Of a stretch of DNA of 22,970 bases, positions 1 to 7,639 are shown piece after piece. Origin of the DNA: a bacterium (lineage in GTDB: Bacteria > Elusimicrobiota > Elusimicrobia > Elusimicrobiales > UBA9959). Where the stretch lies: assembly GCA_021812825.1 (NCBI GenBank), contig JAKAMO010000037.1, forward strand, positions 1 to 22,970, read 5' to 3'. The position numbers and the translations under genes were made by a program. Each line of letters opens with the position of its first letter. Position 1 is the first letter of the stretch. The notes under the pieces are model-generated. The model did no database searches, was not told the origin of the DNA, and was given only the letters and a program-made list of their open reading frames with translations.

Positions 1-399
1 GGCGCCGTCGTACATCGACGCGTTCGCGCAGTCCATGCCGTACAGCGAGCAGACCGTGCTCTGGAACTCGTAGATGGCCTGCAGCGTGCCCTGGCTGGCC
101 TCGGGCTGGTAAGGGGTGTAGGCCGTCAGGAACTCGGTGCGGGAGGTGACGGCCTTGACGACCGCGGGGGTGTAGCGCTCGTAGGCGCCGGCGCCGAGGA
201 AGCTCAGCGGGCGGCAGTTCTTTTTGGAGAGTTCCGAGAGCCTGGCCGCGGCCTGGGCCTCGTCGAGGCTCTGCTGCGGCAGGTCCAGCCTGGGCCAGAG
301 GAACTTGGACGGGACCTGCTTCACCAGGTCCTCGAAGGAGGCGGCGCCGATGGCCCGCAGCATCTCCTTCTTGTCTGCTTCGGTATGGGGAATGTACAT
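1..399 (-). CDS. gcvPA: Glycine dehydrogenase (decarboxylating) subunit 1, N-terminal part (cut by window edge)
   Basis: This is the N-terminal half of the split P-protein of the glycine cleavage system, the PLP enzyme that decarboxylates glycine and passes the aminomethyl group to lipoyl-GcvH. Translating the minus strand from the ATG at 397-399 gives 133 codons open to the window edge. It begins MYIPHTEADKKEML and continues with FLGAGAYERYTPAVV and TAYTPYQPEASQG, all typical of GcvPA. An AGGAG ribosome binding site sits 4-5 nt before the ATG. It is the third gene after gcvT and gcvH on the same strand, separated from gcvH by 111 nt. The C-terminal part, and presumably gcvPB, lie beyond the left edge. 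The identification is firm; only the N-terminus is visible. Confidence 0.95.
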   Translation of the reverse strand, partial: MYIPHTEADKKEMLRAIGAASFEDLVKQVPSKFLWPRLDLPQQSLDEAQAAARLSELSKKNCRPLSFLGAGAYERYTPAVVKAVTSRTEFLTAYTPYQPEASQGTLQAIYEFQSTVCSLYGMDCANASMYDGA

Positions 400-424
400 T
401 GGGGCTCCTGCTAGGGACTACGGG

Positions 425-449
425 AAAAAGAAGAGCTGCTCAGCGCAGC
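425..449 (-). terminator. Possible weak terminator or attenuator between gcvH and gcvPA
   Basis: Read on the minus strand, a 5-bp GC stem (GCTGC/GCAGC, arms at 445-449 and 435-439) with a 5-nt loop is followed by a pyrimidine/T tract (TCTTCTTTTT, 434 down to 425). It lies in the 111-nt gap between gcvH and gcvPA. The form is that of an intrinsic terminator, but the stem is short. It may only reduce expression of the downstream P-protein genes, or it may be chance. Confidence 0.3.
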
Positions 450-510
450 GGCTGTCCGCGGCGGCCGCCCGGGAGAGCCTGTCCCCCGGCGCGGCGCGCG
501 CGGCCGGGCG

Positions 511-897
511 TCAGTGCGAAGCCTGCTTAAGGAATTCCTGGTAGGCGTTCCAGTCCATCAGCGAGGCGGCCTCGCCCGGGTCGGACGGCTTCATCTTGAA
601 GATCCAGCCGTTCTCCAGCGGGGACTGGTTGAGGAGGGCCGGGTCGCTGGTGACGGCTTCGTTCACGGCCGTAACCTCTCCGGACACCGGGGCGTAGATG
701 TCGAAAGCCGATTTCACCGATTCCACCACGGCGCAGGGCTTTTCCTTCTCGAGCTTCTGGCCCACCTTGGGCAGCTCCACGAAGACCACGTCGCCCATCT
801 CGTGCTGGGCGTGGTCGGAGATGCCGACCGCGGCTTCGCCGCCGGGGTGGAACCACTCGTGCGTCTTGGCGTATTTCACTTCTTCGGGTTTGGGCAT
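511..897 (-). CDS. gcvH: Glycine cleavage system H protein
   Basis: This is a 128-aa lipoyl carrier that shuttles the aminomethyl intermediate between the P, T and L proteins. The sequence starts MPKPEEVKYAKTHEW, has the GISDHAQHEMGDVVFVELP segment, and carries the lipoylation motif VVESVKSAFD, with Lys62 as the predicted lipoyl-lysine. The length is the family norm (about 125-130 aa). The start ATG is preceded by AAGGAG about 6 nt upstream. It lies 39 nt downstream of gcvT, so the two are very likely co-transcribed. The lpd gene for its redox partner lies about 4 kb away in another minus-strand operon. Confidence 0.97.
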   Translation of the reverse strand: MPKPEEVKYAKTHEWFHPGGEAAVGISDHAQHEMGDVVFVELPKVGQKLEKEKPCAVVESVKSAFDIYAPVSGEVTAVNEAVTSDPALLNQSPLENGWIFKMKPSDPGEAASLMDWNAYQEFLKQASH

Positions 898-936
898 GTT
901 ATTCTCCTTGCGGAACTATAGCTGAAAACGTCCGGC

Positions 937-2064
937 TCACTTGCCGGTGTAGAGGTCCTTGCTGAAGGCGGTCCCCTTGTGGAACGGCACGCGGGAGACC
1001 TCGGCCTTCACGCGGCGGCCGTGTATCTCCACCTCGAGCGCGGTACCCGGCTTCAGGTCCGGCGGGACGAGGTAGCCGACGCCTATGCCTTTCTTCAGCG
1101 TGGGGGAATAGGTGGCGCTGGCCAGGTCCCCGGCGTGCGCGCCGTCCTTGAAGACCTTGCAGCCGGGGCGCGGGACGCCGCCGGTGAGGGTGAGTCCGGT
1201 GAGTTTCCTGCCCACGCCGCCCTGCTTCTGCGCGGCCAGCACCTCGCGCCCGATGAAATCGCCCTTGTCCAGGGATACCACCCAGCCGTAGTTGGCCTCG
1301 TAGGTGGTGTGCTCGTCGTCCACGTCCTGGCCGTAGAGCAGGTAGCCGGACTCGAGGCGCAGCGTGTCGCGGGCGCCTAGTCCGCAGGGGACTATGCCGT
1401 AGGGCTTGCCCAGCTCCATCATCTTTTCCCAGACGCGGTCTATCACCGAATGGGGAGCGGTAACCTCGAAACCGTCCTCTCCGGTGTAGCCGGTGCGGCT
1501 GACGTAACAGTGCTCGCCGAAGAGGTCCTTCTCCACTATGCCGAAGCGCGGCAGCTTCAGCGCCTCGGGGGCGAACTGCTCGAACATCAGCGGTACCTTG
1601 GGCCCCTGCACTGCGACCATCGAAAAATCCTCGCTCCGGTTCTCTATCTTCACCAGCATCCTGGCCGACTGGGCCTTGAACCATTCGTAATCCTTGGTCG
1701 ATGTCGCCGCGTTGACTATCACGAGATAGCGGTCGGCCGCCAGGCAGAAAGCGATGATGTCGTCCACCAGGCCGGCCTTCTCGTTGGTGACGTGGGAGTA
1801 GACTCCTTTGCCGGGGGTGGCCTTGCGCAGGTCGTTGGCGTTGGTCAGCTGCAGCAGTTTGAAGGCGTCGGCGCCTGTCACGAAGACCTGGCCCATGTGG
1901 GAGACGTCGAAGATCCCGGCGGAGGCGCGTACGGCCTCGTGTTCCTTCAGGATGCCGGCGAACTGTATAGGCAGCTCCCAGCCGTGGAAGTCCACCATCT
2001 TACCGCCGTACTTCCTCATGGTCTCGTTGAGCGCGGTTCGGCGAAGGGTGGTTTCGGTGGACAT
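937..2064 (-). CDS. gcvT: Aminomethyltransferase (glycine cleavage T protein)
   Basis: The T protein transfers the methylene group from aminomethyl-lipoyl-GcvH to tetrahydrofolate and releases ammonia. The product is 375 aa and shows family hallmarks: LNETMRKYGGKMVDFHGWELP near the N-terminus, AGIFDVSHMGQ, SRTGYTGEDGFEV and a C-terminal barrel ending near FHKGTAFSKDLYTGK. A longer reading from a GTG at 2079 is possible. I prefer the ATG at 2064 because GGAGG lies directly before it at normal spacing, inside the extra five codons of the longer form. It is the first gene of the gcvT-gcvH-gcvPA operon, with a candidate promoter at 2107-2136. Confidence 0.96.
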   Translation of the reverse strand: MSTETTLRRTALNETMRKYGGKMVDFHGWELPIQFAGILKEHEAVRASAGIFDVSHMGQVFVTGADAFKLLQLTNANDLRKATPGKGVYSHVTNEKAGLVDDIIAFCLAADRYLVIVNAATSTKDYEWFKAQSARMLVKIENRSEDFSMVAVQGPKVPLMFEQFAPEALKLPRFGIVEKDLFGEHCYVSRTGYTGEDGFEVTAPHSVIDRVWEKMMELGKPYGIVPCGLGARDTLRLESGYLLYGQDVDDEHTTYEANYGWVVSLDKGDFIGREVLAAQKQGGVGRKLTGLTLTGGVPRPGCKVFKDGAHAGDLASATYSPTLKKGIGVGYLVPPDLKPGTALEVEIHGRRVKAEVSRVPFHKGTAFSKDLYTGK

Positions 2065-2106
2065 GGCTCCTCCAGTCACTCTGTTTTTCTTATCGGGAAT
2101 AATAAA

Positions 2107-2136
2107 TTTATAACAAATTTACGAAAAGGCGGGCAA
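2107..2136 (-). promoter_or_regulatory. Candidate sigma70-like promoter of the gcv operon
   Basis: On the minus strand, TTGCCC (2131-2136) and TATAAA (2107-2112) are separated by 18 nt in a locally AT-rich stretch. Transcription would start near 2100, giving a leader of about 35 nt with a good Shine-Dalgarno sequence. I see no glycine-riboswitch-like aptamer in this short leader. Confidence 0.45.
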
Positions 2137-2147
2137 GGACGGCGGTC

Positions 2148-2230
2148 TGACATGCGCTCCGTTCGCTTATGGCCGTGCGCTCCGGCCGCGCGGTTCCTGC
2201 GCACTAAAATCGCTCACGGAGAGCATGTCA
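2148..2230. repeat. Large imperfect inverted repeat between divergent gcvT and greA/greB-like promoters
   Basis: The arms 2148-2167 and 2211-2230 pair at 16 of 20 positions: eight perfect pairs from TGACATGC, a mismatch, six more pairs, then an internal loop. Inside the 43-nt loop a second stem is present (GTGCGC 2175-2180 with GCGCAC 2199-2204). The element lies between the two outward-facing promoters, so it is not clearly part of either transcript. It could be an operator-like palindrome, a small structured RNA, or a small repetitive element. No coding frame covers it convincingly. Confidence 0.6.
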
Positions 2231-2254
2231 TCCCTGGGTATTAACGGGAGTTTA

Positions 2255-2282
2255 TTGCGGAAATTCCGGTATTTTGTATTAT
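2255..2282 (+). promoter_or_regulatory. Promoter of the GreA/GreB-like gene, apparently leaderless
   Basis: TTGCGG (2255-2260) and TATTAT (2277-2282) are spaced by 16 nt. The ATG begins at 2289, 6 nt after the -10 hexamer, where transcription would normally initiate. There is no separate ribosome binding site at workable spacing; the G-run at 2283-2287 is only 1 nt from the ATG. Confidence 0.55.
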
Positions 2283-2288
2283 GGGGGT

Positions 2289-2792
2289 ATGAGCAGGGCT
2301 TTCGTTAAAGAGGACGGCTGCGAGGGCGGGGAGCCGGTCAGGCGGCAGGCTAGCGGCAAACCCAACTACGTGACGCCCGAAGGCCTGGAAGCGCTTAGGG
2401 CCAGGGCGTCCGGGCTGGCCTGGAAGCGCGCGGAACTGGTCTCTAGACAGCGGCCCGACGAGCCGAGGGGCCTGGAGCTGAGGCAGGCCGAGGTCGACCT
2501 GGAATACTACGAATCCCAGCTGAAGCGGGCCATCCTTGTGGACAACCGCGGGCTGGACGCCCGGGACGTGCGTTTCGGGGCCGTAGTCTCTGTCGTGGAG
2601 GAAGGCGGCGCCGCCAGGGAATACCGCATAGTGGGCGAGGATGAGGCGGACCCGGCCTCGGGCAAGCTCAACTGGAGCTCGCCGCTGGCGGCGGCGCTGC
2701 TCGGCGCTTCTTCAGGCGCCAAAGTGGCCCTGCCCAGGAAAGGCGGCGCGGCGCAGATAGAGATATTGTCCGTCTCCTACCCCGACGTCTAG
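2289..2792 (+). CDS. GreA/GreB-family transcription elongation factor, short coiled-coil type
   Basis: This 167-aa protein is related to GreB, which acts in the RNA polymerase secondary channel. Residues about 27-86 form an N-terminal helical hairpin (NYVTPEGLEAL to AILVDN). Residues about 93-165 match the FKBP-like Gre C-terminal domain (VRFGAVVSVVEEGG, EYRIVGEDEADPASGKL, SPLAAALLGASSGAKV). The hairpin is roughly ten residues shorter than in E. coli GreB and lacks the conserved GD-x-SENA tip, so canonical transcript-cleavage activity is uncertain. It may belong with Rnk-like or proteobacterial GreAB-type proteins, which as I recall share an MSRAFVKE-type N-terminus. That recollection and the promoter position favour the ATG at 2289 over an upstream TTG. 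It stands alone, divergent from gcvT and convergent with the kinase gene. Confidence 0.85.
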   Translation: MSRAFVKEDGCEGGEPVRRQASGKPNYVTPEGLEALRARASGLAWKRAELVSRQRPDEPRGLELRQAEVDLEYYESQLKRAILVDNRGLDARDVRFGAVVSVVEEGGAAREYRIVGEDEADPASGKLNWSSPLAAALLGASSGAKVALPRKGGAAQIEILSVSYPDV

Positions 2793-2823
2793 AATAGTCG
2801 GGCTCGGGTCCGGGCCGTCCGCG

Positions 2824-4227
2824 TCACAGCGGGAGCTTGAATGTGAACTCGGACCCTTTTCCCGGTTCGCTTTCCACGGATATCGTTCCTCCGTGCAGTT
2901 CCACGATCCTCTTGGCGATGGCCAGGCCGAGGCCGTGGCTGGCTTCCCCGCCGGTAGGCGCCGCGCTTCCCCTGAAGAACGCGACAAAAAGTTTAGAGAG
3001 CTCTTCTTTCCTCATCCCGAGCCCCTGGTCCTTCACACAGACCGCGAGGAGGCTTTCCTCTTTTTTCGCACCGAGCGTGACCGTAGTCCCTGGCTGGGAA
3101 TACTTGATGGCGTTGGTGAGCAGGTTGTCCAGGACCTGCCGGATGCGGTCCGGATCCAGGCTGGCCGAGCCGATATCGGCCGGAACGGCCTCTTTCAGCG
3201 CTATCCCTTTCTTGCCGGCTATCAGCGCGTTGAAATCCAGGGCCTTCATCAACAGCTCCCTCACATCGGTCTCGCGGATGCGCAGTTCCACGCGTCCGCT
3301 GTTGATCTTGGAGACGTCGAGCAGCTCGTTAATGAGGCCGAGCATCTTCTCCGACGACTCGGTTATCAGGTCCAGGGGTTTGGAACAGGAGGGGGCCTTG
3401 ACCTCCTCCTTCAGCATGTTCGCCAGCCCGATGATCCCCGAGATGGGGTTCCTGAGGTCGTGCGCTGCCATGCCCAGGAACTTGTCCTTGGTTTCGTTCA
3501 GCGCGGCCAGCTCGCTCTTCTGTTTCGACAGCCGGTCCATCAGCCGCCATATCAGGAAATAGATCGTCAGTACGAATAGAGCGAGGAGCAGGGCCGTGAG
3601 AACTACCATCGTGGCGAAGTTCCGGCGTATGTTACGCGCCACGGAGCCGAAAGGGAGGATGACGCTGATGGCGCCCATGACGTCCCCGGTCCTGTAGTGC
3701 TGGTCCGCGTGGCAGGAAAGGCAGTCCGGCTCGGCGTAGAGCGGCCGTATCAGCCTGTATTGCACGTTCCCCGGAGAGCCGGTGATCTCGTTCAGTTCCA
3801 GAGTTCCGCTCCCGAACGTGGCCAGCGCGCCACGCTCCCAGTCATCGGGAGAATTCCGGGGGTTCAGCGGCCGGAGGCTGGTGAGGTGGAAGGTGAAGCC
3901 CCTTTCCAGTCTGGCGCGCTCGGAGATCTCGCGGATCATCACCGTGTGGTTCTTTTCCGTATAGACCTTTCCGCGGCTGTCCCTGATGTCGTTGTAGTCC
4001 AGGTAACCAGGGGCGGACTTGCCCTTTTTTTCCACGAACACTCCGCCGTAGTCGATGTTCCACTGGCGGACCAGCGTGGTGAGATCGGAGAGGGTCGACG
4101 CATGCCTGTAGGCCTGCTCTCTTAGCATGGAGTCCTGTTTGAAGGCCATGCCGAGCATGACGGAGCAGATCGTGGTGGTCAGGATCAGCCCTGCGCCCAT
4201 GACGTAGTTCTTCGCCGTGGTTTCCAT
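2824..4227 (-). CDS. Membrane sensor histidine kinase with Tll0287-like (DUF3365) heme-binding-motif sensor domain
   Basis: This 467-aa sensor kinase probably sits in the inner membrane. Visible in order: TM1 (about 8-28), an extracytoplasmic DUF3365-like domain (about 30-200) with a CxxCH motif (CLSCH, Cys169/Cys172/His173), TM2 (about 205-227), HisKA ([12 protein letters not shown], phospho-His256) and a HATPase_c domain with N-box [12 protein letters not shown]1 box DQGLG and G2 box [10 protein letters not shown]. CxxCH attaches c-type heme in this domain class, so a redox or gas signal is plausible (inference). It is the last gene of the asmA-like/lpd/xth/kinase series, starting 9 nt after xth with AGGAGG overlapping the xth stop. 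No response regulator lies in the window. Confidence 0.92.
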   Translation of the reverse strand: METTAKNYVMGAGLILTTTICSVMLGMAFKQDSMLREQAYRHASTLSDLTTLVRQWNIDYGGVFVEKKGKSAPGYLDYNDIRDSRGKVYTEKNHTVMIREISERARLERGFTFHLTSLRPLNPRNSPDDWERGALATFGSGTLELNEITGSPGNVQYRLIRPLYAEPDCLSCHADQHYRTGDVMGAISVILPFGSVARNIRRNFATMVVLTALLLALFVLTIYFLIWRLMDRLSKQKSELAALNETKDKFLGMAAHDLRNPISGIIGLANMLKEEVKAPSCSKPLDLITESSEKMLGLINELLDVSKINSGRVELRIRETDVRELLMKALDFNALIAGKKGIALKEAVPADIGSASLDPDRIRQVLDNLLTNAIKYSQPGTTVTLGAKKEESLLAVCVKDQGLGMRKEELSKLFVAFFRGSAAPTGGEASHGLGLAIAKRIVELHGGTISVESEPGKGSEFTFKLPL

Positions 4228-4236
4228 GTGGCCTCC

Positions 4237-5013
4237 TTATGGCCGCAGGTTCAACTCGATGCCCACGGGGCAGTGGTCGGAGCCCTGCACGTCGGGCAGG
4301 ATGAAGGCGTCCTTTACGAGGGACGCTTTTTCCTTGTTGATGAAGTAGTAGTCTATTCTCCAGCCGACGTTCCGCTCGCGGGCGCGGGTCTTGTAGTCCC
4401 ACCAGGTGTACTGGTCCGGCTCGGGGTGGAAGGCCCTGAAGGTGTCCACCCAGCCCTTGCCGGAGATCTTGTCCAGCCAGGCCCGCTCCACCGGCATGAA
4501 CCCCGAGTTCTCCGCGTTCTCCTTCGGGCGCGCGAGGTCTATCTCGTTGTGGGCGGTGTTGACGTCGCCGCAGAAGATCACGGCCTTCCCGGTCTTGCGC
4601 AGCTTCTCTATATGGTCGAGAAAGGCGTCGTAGAAGTCCAGCTTGTACTTGAGACGCTCGGGGCCCTGGCCGCCGTTAGGGAAATAGACGTTCAGCAGGT
4701 AGAACTTCGGGTACTCGAGCGTTATCACGCGGCCTTCCGAGTCGAAGCGCTCCACGCCGAAGCCGTTGGAGACCTCCAGGGGCTCCTGCCTGTAGAAGGC
4801 CGCCACGCCGCTGTAGCCCTTGCGCTCGGCGCAGTTCCACGCGTACTTGTAGCCGGGGAAGTCCGTGTCCGCCGGGGAAAGTTGCTCCGGGCAGGACTTC
4901 ACCTCCTGCAGGCCCAGGACGTCGGCGCCGCAGCCGTTGATGAAGGCGCCGAACCCCTTCTTCAGCGCGGCCCGGTAGCCGTTGACGTTCCAGGAGAGCA
5001 GCTTCAGGGGCAT
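4237..5013 (-). CDS. xth: Exodeoxyribonuclease III (AP endonuclease)
   Basis: This 258-aa enzyme cuts DNA 5' of abasic sites and acts as a 3'-5' exonuclease in base-excision repair. All signature motifs are present: LSWNVNGYRA (Asn9), LQEVK (metal-binding Glu37), NVYFPNG (Tyr110), GDVNTAHNEIDL (Asp150, Asn152), GWRIDYYF (Asp221) and a terminal GSDHCPV (Asp246-His247 pair). The length matches the ExoA/XthA family. It begins 1 nt after the lpd stop with only a weak ribosome binding site, suggesting translational coupling. A second base-excision enzyme, nth, is encoded about 10 kb away. Confidence 0.97.
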   Translation of the reverse strand: MPLKLLSWNVNGYRAALKKGFGAFINGCGADVLGLQEVKSCPEQLSPADTDFPGYKYAWNCAERKGYSGVAAFYRQEPLEVSNGFGVERFDSEGRVITLEYPKFYLLNVYFPNGGQGPERLKYKLDFYDAFLDHIEKLRKTGKAVIFCGDVNTAHNEIDLARPKENAENSGFMPVERAWLDKISGKGWVDTFRAFHPEPDQYTWWDYKTRARERNVGWRIDYYFINKEKASLVKDAFILPDVQGSDHCPVGIELNLRP

Positions 5014-5014
5014 A

Positions 5015-6379
5015 TCATTTCTGCAGAGCCTCGTGTATGGCCTCGGCCATCGTCGGGTGCGCGTAGATGATATCTTTCAGGTCCTTCTTCTTGAGCCTGA
5101 GCTTGACGGCCAGCGCCAGCACGTGGACGAGTTCCGTGGCCGGGCCTCCCACTATCTGCGCGCCTATGACCGTATCGTCCGCGGCGTCGAAGACCAGTTG
5201 CGCGAAACCTTCCGTCTCGTAGGCGGCTACGGCTTTGCCGATGCCGAGGTAGAAAGAGCGCGCCGTCTTCGCCGTCAGCCCCCTGGCCTCGGCCTGGGCC
5301 TTGTTCAGGCCCACCGAGCCGACCTCCGGCCAGGCGTAGACGCATTTGGGAACGATGGAGTCGTCGAAGGCATGGTCGCCGCCCATAATGTTCTCCGCCG
5401 CTATCTCGCCCTGGCGGGTGGCGGAGTGGGCGAGCAGGGAGATGCCGTTAACGTCGCCGACGGCGTATACGCCGGGAACGGAGGTACGCATGCGGTCGTC
5501 CACCTTGACCCCTTTCCTGTCCCAGGCCAGGCCTAGGGCCTCCAGCCCCATCCCGGTCAGGTCCGCCGCGCGGCCCGCGCCCACCAGTATCTCCTCGGCC
5601 TCCAGCTTGGAGCCGTCCTCCAGTTCCACGGTCTTGAGGCCGGGACCGGCCTTGATCGAGGCGGTCTTTTTCCCCAGGTGGAACTTCACGCCGCGCTTCT
5701 CGAAGGACGAGCGCAGCGTCCTTGTGACCTGAGGGTCCTCCCCGGCGAGTATGTCCGGCAGCAGCTCCATCACCTCCACTTTCACTCCGATGCCGTTGAA
5801 GAAGCAGGCGAACTCCAGGCCTATCACGCCTCCGCCCACTATCAGCAGGGACTTTGGCAGGCGCGGGAGATCGAAGATCCTGTCGGAATCCGTCAACGCG
5901 TCCTTGAAATCGCGGAAAGGAGGGGGGAACGACGGGCGCGTGCCGGCGGCGAGTATGGCCGCGTCGAAAGGGAACCTGGCCGCTCCACCGGGACCGGTGA
6001 CCTCTATCTCCCCGGGACCCGCGAAGGCGGCCTTGCCGCGGATCACCGGTATCTTCCTGGCCTGGAAGAGCTTCTCCAGCGAGGAGCGGAGCTTGAGAAC
6101 GACCCCGGCCCGCCTGGCCTTCACCTTCTCCCAGTCGAGCATGTCCGGGGAGAAATTGAAGCCGGAGGCTTCCTTCATCAGGCCGCGCAGACCCTCGAAG
6201 GCGTGAACCCGGTGGGCCGTGTCCAGGAAAGCCTTTGAAGGTATGCAGCCCCGGTTCAGGCAGGTGCCGCCGAAATCGGACGACTCCACTATGGAAACTT
6301 CGGCGCCCAGCTCCTTTAGGCGCAGCGCGGCCGGGTAGCCGCCTGGCCCCGAGCCGATGACTACGATCTTCTTTGGCAT
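5015..6379 (-). CDS. lpd: Dihydrolipoamide dehydrogenase (E3/L-protein)
   Basis: This 454-aa flavoprotein reoxidises dihydrolipoyl groups using NAD+. It serves the glycine cleavage system as L-protein and 2-oxoacid dehydrogenases as E3. The N-terminus has the FAD dinucleotide fold (GSGPGGYPAA, 9-18) and the redox-active disulfide CLNRGC (Cys40/Cys45). An NAD fold follows near the middle (VGGGVIGLEFA), then a second FAD contact (GVYAVGDVNG), and the C-terminal catalytic dyad AHPTMAE (His441, Glu446). The start ATG has a GGAG-type site, with the preceding AsmA-like stop codon overlapping the spacer. Proximity to gcvT-gcvH-gcvPA suggests it serves glycine cleavage, although it is in a different operon. 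Confidence 0.97.
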   Translation of the reverse strand: MPKKIVVIGSGPGGYPAALRLKELGAEVSIVESSDFGGTCLNRGCIPSKAFLDTAHRVHAFEGLRGLMKEASGFNFSPDMLDWEKVKARRAGVVLKLRSSLEKLFQARKIPVIRGKAAFAGPGEIEVTGPGGAARFPFDAAILAAGTRPSFPPPFRDFKDALTDSDRIFDLPRLPKSLLIVGGGVIGLEFACFFNGIGVKVEVMELLPDILAGEDPQVTRTLRSSFEKRGVKFHLGKKTASIKAGPGLKTVELEDGSKLEAEEILVGAGRAADLTGMGLEALGLAWDRKGVKVDDRMRTSVPGVYAVGDVNGISLLAHSATRQGEIAAENIMGGDHAFDDSIVPKCVYAWPEVGSVGLNKAQAEARGLTAKTARSFYLGIGKAVAAYETEGFAQLVFDAADDTVIGAQIVGGPATELVHVLALAVKLRLKKKDLKDIIYAHPTMAEAIHEALQK

Positions 6380-6380
6380 G

Positions 6381-7592
6381 TTACTCTCCTGTCACGGGGT
6401 AGATGTCGAGCAGGAACTTCTCGACCGCCATCAGGCCGTTCTTCAGCTTGGTGGAAAGCGTCTGGGAGAGCAGCGGCTCTATCTTCGGCTTGCGCAGCGG
6501 ACCCGAGGCCGCGAGCGAGAGCCGGTTATCGCCTATGGCGGCTTCCAGCTGGGCGTTCGCGGTGGCCGAGCTGCCGTCAATGGAAAGGGAAGCGTTCAGG
6601 TCCATGAAGTTGGAGCGCAGCAGGATATCCTTGAGCGCGAGCACCGAGTCGTCCAGCGAGAAGCCTGCGCTTATGGTCCTGACCTCCACGTCCTCCACCG
6701 TCGGGGCGGGTTTGCCCATCGCGGCGGAGAAGAGCTTCAGGCTCTCGGCCACGCGCTTGCGGGCCGTCCCCTCGCTGGCCGGGACCACGAGGTTCTGGGC
6801 GCTGATCGAGGCGGTGTATTTTTTCTCGCCCAGCGGCTTGCGTATGTTCAGCAGGTCCCAGTCCGCCAGCAGCCTCTCTAGCGTGACCGCCCCATAGACC
6901 ACCTCGTCGGCCTTCAGGGTGCCCTTGGCGGAGGACAGTCCGCCGTAGTCGAAGTTCGCGTCGGCGTAAAGTCCGAAGTTTGAGGAGACCAGCTTGCCTC
7001 CGTACACGGTCTTCAGCCTGCCGTCGGCCGCGAAGTTGTAGTTGCCGCCGTAGGCCGAGTAGTGGGAGAGACGGATATTGGTGCGCTCCATCGAGACGGA
7101 CGCGCCGGTCTCGGCCATGTCGGCCTCTACGGTGGCGTTCCTGATGACGAGGTCGCTGATGTTCCAGGTGAGGTGGAGGCCTTTCGACGTGTCCGGCAGC
7201 AGGCGGAGGATGTCCTCGAAGTCCCAGCGGCCGCCGCTCTTCCTTATCTTTATGAGCGGGCTCTCCAGCGTGATCTCGGAGAAATATACCTTGTCGCGCA
7301 GCAGGTCCGCCAGGCGCGGGCGGAGTACTGCCTTGTCGGCGCAGAAGAACTTGCCCCTGGAGAAGTCCGGCTTGCGCGAAACGCAGGCGTCGCTTATCAG
7401 GACGTCGCCCAGGAACGAAAATGAGATGGCCCCGACCTTTACCTTGCGCCCGAGCGCCTTCTCGGCCTGGGCTCCCAGCCTGTCGGCGATGTAGGCCGAG
7501 AAGCGGCGTTGTTTGGCGTAGACGAAGGCGGCGGCGGCGGCGAGCAGGAGCAGCAGGACGGCGGCGATCAGGCGGGATGGGGACAGCTTCAT
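6381..7592 (-). CDS. AsmA/DUF748-like envelope protein
   Basis: This 403-aa protein has one N-terminal membrane anchor (about residues 7-26: LIAAVLLLLLAAAAAFVYA) and a long beta-rich extracytoplasmic part. Features typical of AsmA-like bridge proteins include ALGRKVKVGAISFSFLGD, ESPLIKIRKSGGRWDFEDIL and paired ISDLVIRNATVEA-type strands. Such proteins are linked to phospholipid transport or outer-membrane assembly; the role here is inferred only from family resemblance. An ATG three codons upstream at 7601 abuts the -10 box and cannot be used if that promoter is real, so I take the ATG at 7592. It heads the operon with lpd, xth and the sensor kinase, an unusual mix of functions. Confidence 0.8.
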   Translation of the reverse strand: MKLSPSRLIAAVLLLLLAAAAAFVYAKQRRFSAYIADRLGAQAEKALGRKVKVGAISFSFLGDVLISDACVSRKPDFSRGKFFCADKAVLRPRLADLLRDKVYFSEITLESPLIKIRKSGGRWDFEDILRLLPDTSKGLHLTWNISDLVIRNATVEADMAETGASVSMERTNIRLSHYSAYGGNYNFAADGRLKTVYGGKLVSSNFGLYADANFDYGGLSSAKGTLKADEVVYGAVTLERLLADWDLLNIRKPLGEKKYTASISAQNLVVPASEGTARKRVAESLKLFSAAMGKPAPTVEDVEVRTISAGFSLDDSVLALKDILLRSNFMDLNASLSIDGSSATANAQLEAAIGDNRLSLAASGPLRKPKIEPLLSQTLSTKLKNGLMAVEKFLLDIYPVTGE

Positions 7593-7599
7593 AGTTCCC

Positions 7600-7628
7600 A
7601 TTATAGGTTCTTAGCGGCAGGCGCGCAA
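7600..7628 (-). promoter_or_regulatory. Promoter of the AsmA-like/lpd/xth/kinase operon, apparently leaderless
   Basis: On the minus strand a perfect TATAAT (7600-7605) is preceded, after 17 nt, by TTGCGC (7623-7628). The ATG at 7592 begins 7 nt after the -10 hexamer, so the transcript would begin at or within 1-2 nt of the start codon. The intervening GGGAACT contains no normally spaced Shine-Dalgarno sequence. Confidence 0.6.
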
Positions 7629-7639
7629 ACGCCGCGCCG

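Noticed and set aside
2065..2147. Glycine riboswitch upstream of gcvT
   Set aside because: The likely leader is only about 35 nt, and I see no tandem aptamer core; the hairpin at 2148-2230 lies upstream of the candidate promoter.
7593..7601. Alternative ATG three codons upstream of the AsmA-like start
   Set aside because: It directly abuts the TATAAT box and would lie upstream of the predicted transcription start.
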